Assembly (NCBI GenBank): GCA_963693285.1
Contig: OY848926.1
Location: forward strand, 377,001 to 441,000
Source: Xestospongia muta
Lineage: Eukaryota > Porifera > Demospongiae > Haplosclerida > Petrosiidae
Length of the DNA stretch: 64,000 bases
Direction: 5' to 3'
The notes beneath the pieces are model-generated. The model made no database searches. It was not told where the DNA came from and saw only the letters and a list, made by a program, of their open reading frames with translations. A program made the translations under genes and the position numbers. Within the stretch, counting starts at the first letter, position 1, and every line of letters begins with the position of its first letter. This document shows, in pieces, positions 44,816 through 64,000 of the stretch.

Positions 44816-46071
44816 ATGCACTTCTCTCTGTCCTCAGTTCTAGATAGTGACTCTTTGTCTCTCCTACTTTCTCTGTCCTCTACAATGCTAACAGTTAGCC
44901 CTACTCCTAATAGAGGAAATCACCTCTCCACTTCGAACATTATCTCAATCATCTGTGGACTGGCCACAACTATTATATTGTTGCTTTTATTGTCTACAGT
45001 GGCTTTGTGTTTTGCGTGAGTAAAAAATAAACTAGTTTGGTAGGACATACATACTACTTAATATGACTATCGGTATATATATTCACATGCAAAAAAACAA
45101 GAAAACAAAACAAAAAAACATGAGATATTGTAACATTACTTTGACTTTATTAAGGAACATAAATTTCAGTGCTATTTTGTGTATTATTAATATTTAAAGG
45201 ATTGGAGATTATTACAAATGTCAGTATATCAAAAATGATTGGTTGATTTTCCTAATCCATGGTCCATATAATGCAGGATAAGATACTAAGAAGAAATAAA
45301 TATTGCTTTGTTTCATTGAATGTTATGATAGTTGACACTTGACAATTAATTATTAGATCTATGAAGATTTGTTTAAAGTCTCATTAGTTAGACACAAAAA
45401 AGCACGAGTGCTATTACCTGGAATTTATAATTGGACAGCCCTCAATACCACACATATTATTTATGAGAAGTCATTTGTTAAAGGACATAATTCCATAGTA
45501 ATTAGTAATCACAACAGTACATTTTGATAATATATTTATAGGCATGTGTGCAATCTAAGTGACTATCAATACCAAACATTCTGTCACCTATCCACATCTC
45601 ATTGATCTTTAATATATATTCCTGATTAACTGTCTTTATTTATTACTTACTCCTTATCATATTATTATTATTATTATGTTATCTCTATGGCAGTCGATCT
45701 GCTATTTTTGTTTTATATAATAACCATTGTAAAATGTAAAAAAGTTGTACATGTTACAAAAGAAGTGACCATTGATTAGTTGAAACAACCAATCTATTTT
45801 AATATATATTATTTCCTGTTGTCAACAGAGAAAGTGATACTTGCTATTTATAGTAATCCTATGTAAAATTTAAATGTTATGTTATCTATTTTGTTTGAGC
45901 TCTTAACCTATTTGTAGATTTCGAAGCATCAGGTACAGACGATCAAAGATATTGCCGCAAAAATATAAACTTTCTATGGAATCAAACAATGATTCTAATA
46001 CTAGTGCGGTAGATGACACATTAAAAACAAGTGATATAAATCCATTTATAATTGATGATCCTATAACATGA
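44816..46071 (+). CDS. Small single-pass membrane protein with NPF tail, unrecognised
   Basis: Two exons, 44816-45015 and 45918-46071; 117 aa. Ser/Leu-rich N-terminus of about 40 aa, no clear cleavable signal peptide, TM (IISIICGLATTIILLLLLSTVAL), basic stop-transfer RSIRYRRSK, and an acidic/Asn-rich tail ending DINPFIIDDPIT. NPF binds EH-domain endocytic adaptors. The tail resembles the neighbouring SRCR-C tail (SNPFTDEE), so it may be a decayed or domain-stripped relative, or a partner. It lies head to head with SRCR-B. The 902-nt intron shows no further exon. Real gene probable because splice phase, TM and tail all agree; function unknown. A missed upstream exon is possible. Confidence 0.55.
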
Positions 46072-46382
46072 AGTTAAACAGCTCTGATATATACGTATTC
46101 TAGATGTGTGTTTGTTTATCACAAATCAATGTCCCTTTATTTCATAGTTTTCAAATGATTATTCTAATACTGACAAATTCTACTTCATTCAACATTGCCT
46201 TTTTATTATTTATTAAAACTATTTAATCTTTAATTTAATTTATTTTTGCAAGGAATACAATTTAAAATAAAATAAAAATTATAAGATCATAAGACATTGA
46301 CATGTCATAGCTATAATGTTTCTTTGGAAAAGTAACTATTATTTATTTAATAACTAAAATAAAAAAAATTAACAATGCTAGT
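46072..46382. other. Convergent 3' flanks, small TM gene / SRCR-C
   Basis: 311 bp AT-rich, A/T runs and AATAAA-like sequence on both strands; no coding sequence. Confidence 0.5.
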
Positions 46383-60148
<13,766 letters not shown>

Positions 60149-60644
60149 CTTATTAGCTATTACTTGCTTGAGAACAACCTGTATAAGAATGTAATGCACT
60201 AAACCTCAGGAGTCTTTCACTCTTGCAGAACAGTATTTGCTAGACCTGAGTCATTGCTATCCAAGTGGGTGCACACAAGGTCAGTACACACGTATGGAAT
60301 GTTAATAAGGTAATTAACTACATTATGAATATCGTTAGTAGTCAGGGGAGTTTTGATCCACGACATCTGATAGTCAGGTTATATAGCAGTTACAATGCAA
60401 CAAATTGTGAGAAAATTACTGATACATATTTCTCCAGGTGGGTGCATCACTGAAGTATATATACTGTTAATAGTAGAGGGAATTTTTCTTGACAAACTAT
60501 CCTATAATATGTACAATATCAAATGAACATCAATATAAAATAACAGACTACAAGTCATTAACGAACATCAACACAATAGAACAATTAAGTCTCAGTAATT
60601 ATTACTATTATACATAGTAGCATTTAAAAAATGAATACATAGTG
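60149..60644. other. SRCR-C promoter / SRCR-D 3' flank
   Basis: An acceptor-like TTATACAG ends at about 60179 on the minus strand, so SRCR-C may have a spliced leader exon upstream. A GTGGGTGCA motif occurs at about 60265 and 60439. No coding sequence accepted. Confidence 0.45.
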
Positions 60645-63877
<3,233 letters not shown>

Positions 63878-64000
63878 TGTGATTAGGGTCCAGGAATGTT
63901 TCCTCCTATTCAATAGGGTGTGGCTAGTATGCAGTAATAACTAATGGGCGTGGCTAGTGAACTGTATAACTAGTCAAAAAGCTTGGTCATTTTTTTACAA
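63878..64000. promoter_or_regulatory. SRCR-D promoter, two GGGYGTGGCTAGT elements
   Basis: GGGTGTGGCTAGT (about 63916-63928) and GGGCGTGGCTAGT (about 63946-63958) are direct repeats with partly conserved flanks. They resemble KLF/Sp sites. The window ends shortly after. Confidence 0.45.

Noticed and set aside
60193..60453. Plus-strand ORF 62 aa near 60265
   Set aside because: No start context, domain or splice support; intergenic.

Overview
The window looks like nuclear DNA from a compact, AT-rich animal genome. Twelve protein genes sit in 64 kb, with 50-100 bp GT-AG introns, shared promoters and overlapping 3' flanks. Conserved animal genes (MNS1, PIH1D2, FES/FER, RBPMS, TMED7, VPS72) stand beside a cluster of giant scavenger-receptor cysteine-rich (SRCR) receptors. 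That mix, and the gene density, fit a demosponge such as Amphimedon; this assignment is inference, because no marker sequence was compared.

Left third (1-16.4 kb), housekeeping and ciliary genes. RBPMS/couch-potato RNA-binding protein (minus, 3' end outside the window) is head to head with PSMC1, the Rpt2 proteasome ATPase (plus). MNS1 (plus) follows. A FES/FER-type F-BAR/SH2 tyrosine kinase (minus, 15 coding exons) shares a 201-bp promoter with a p24 cargo receptor of the TMED3/7 type (plus). PIH1D2 (minus) and VPS72/YL1 (plus) share an 85-bp promoter. The two cilium-associated genes, MNS1 and PIH1D2, each carry an almost perfect RFX X-box next to the start codon.

Right two thirds (16.8-64 kb), an SRCR receptor cluster. 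SRCR-A (plus, 9 SRCR, 2 somatomedin B, 2 fibronectin III, TM, tail ending in a YINM motif). SRCR-B (minus, about 20 kb, about 41 SRCR domains built from seven near-identical 2.46-kb units, a Ser/Thr-rich VNTR stalk, 2 fibronectin III, TM). A small orphan single-pass protein with an NPF tail (plus). SRCR-C (minus, about 13.8 kb, 26 SRCR domains in an 866-bp repeat array that was itself block-duplicated, Ser/Pro stalk, TM, NPF tail). SRCR-D (minus, 4 SRCR, TM, tail with two PPPY motifs and an acidic dileucine).

The four receptors share the extracellular module but have entirely different cytoplasmic tails (PI3K/Grb2-type, YxxPhi-type, EH-domain/NPF-type, WW-domain/PPxY-type). With recently expanded and shuffled SRCR arrays, the locus looks like a fast-evolving surface-receptor complex for recognition (microbe, self/non-self or adhesion). 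Function is inferred; no ligand can be read from the sequence.

I saw no tRNA, rRNA, CRISPR or autonomous transposon. One non-autonomous foldback element and several minisatellites are present. Exon coordinates come from manual splice-site reading. Reading phase was checked through every exon for the compact genes and SRCR-A, and for terminal and selected exons of the large arrays.
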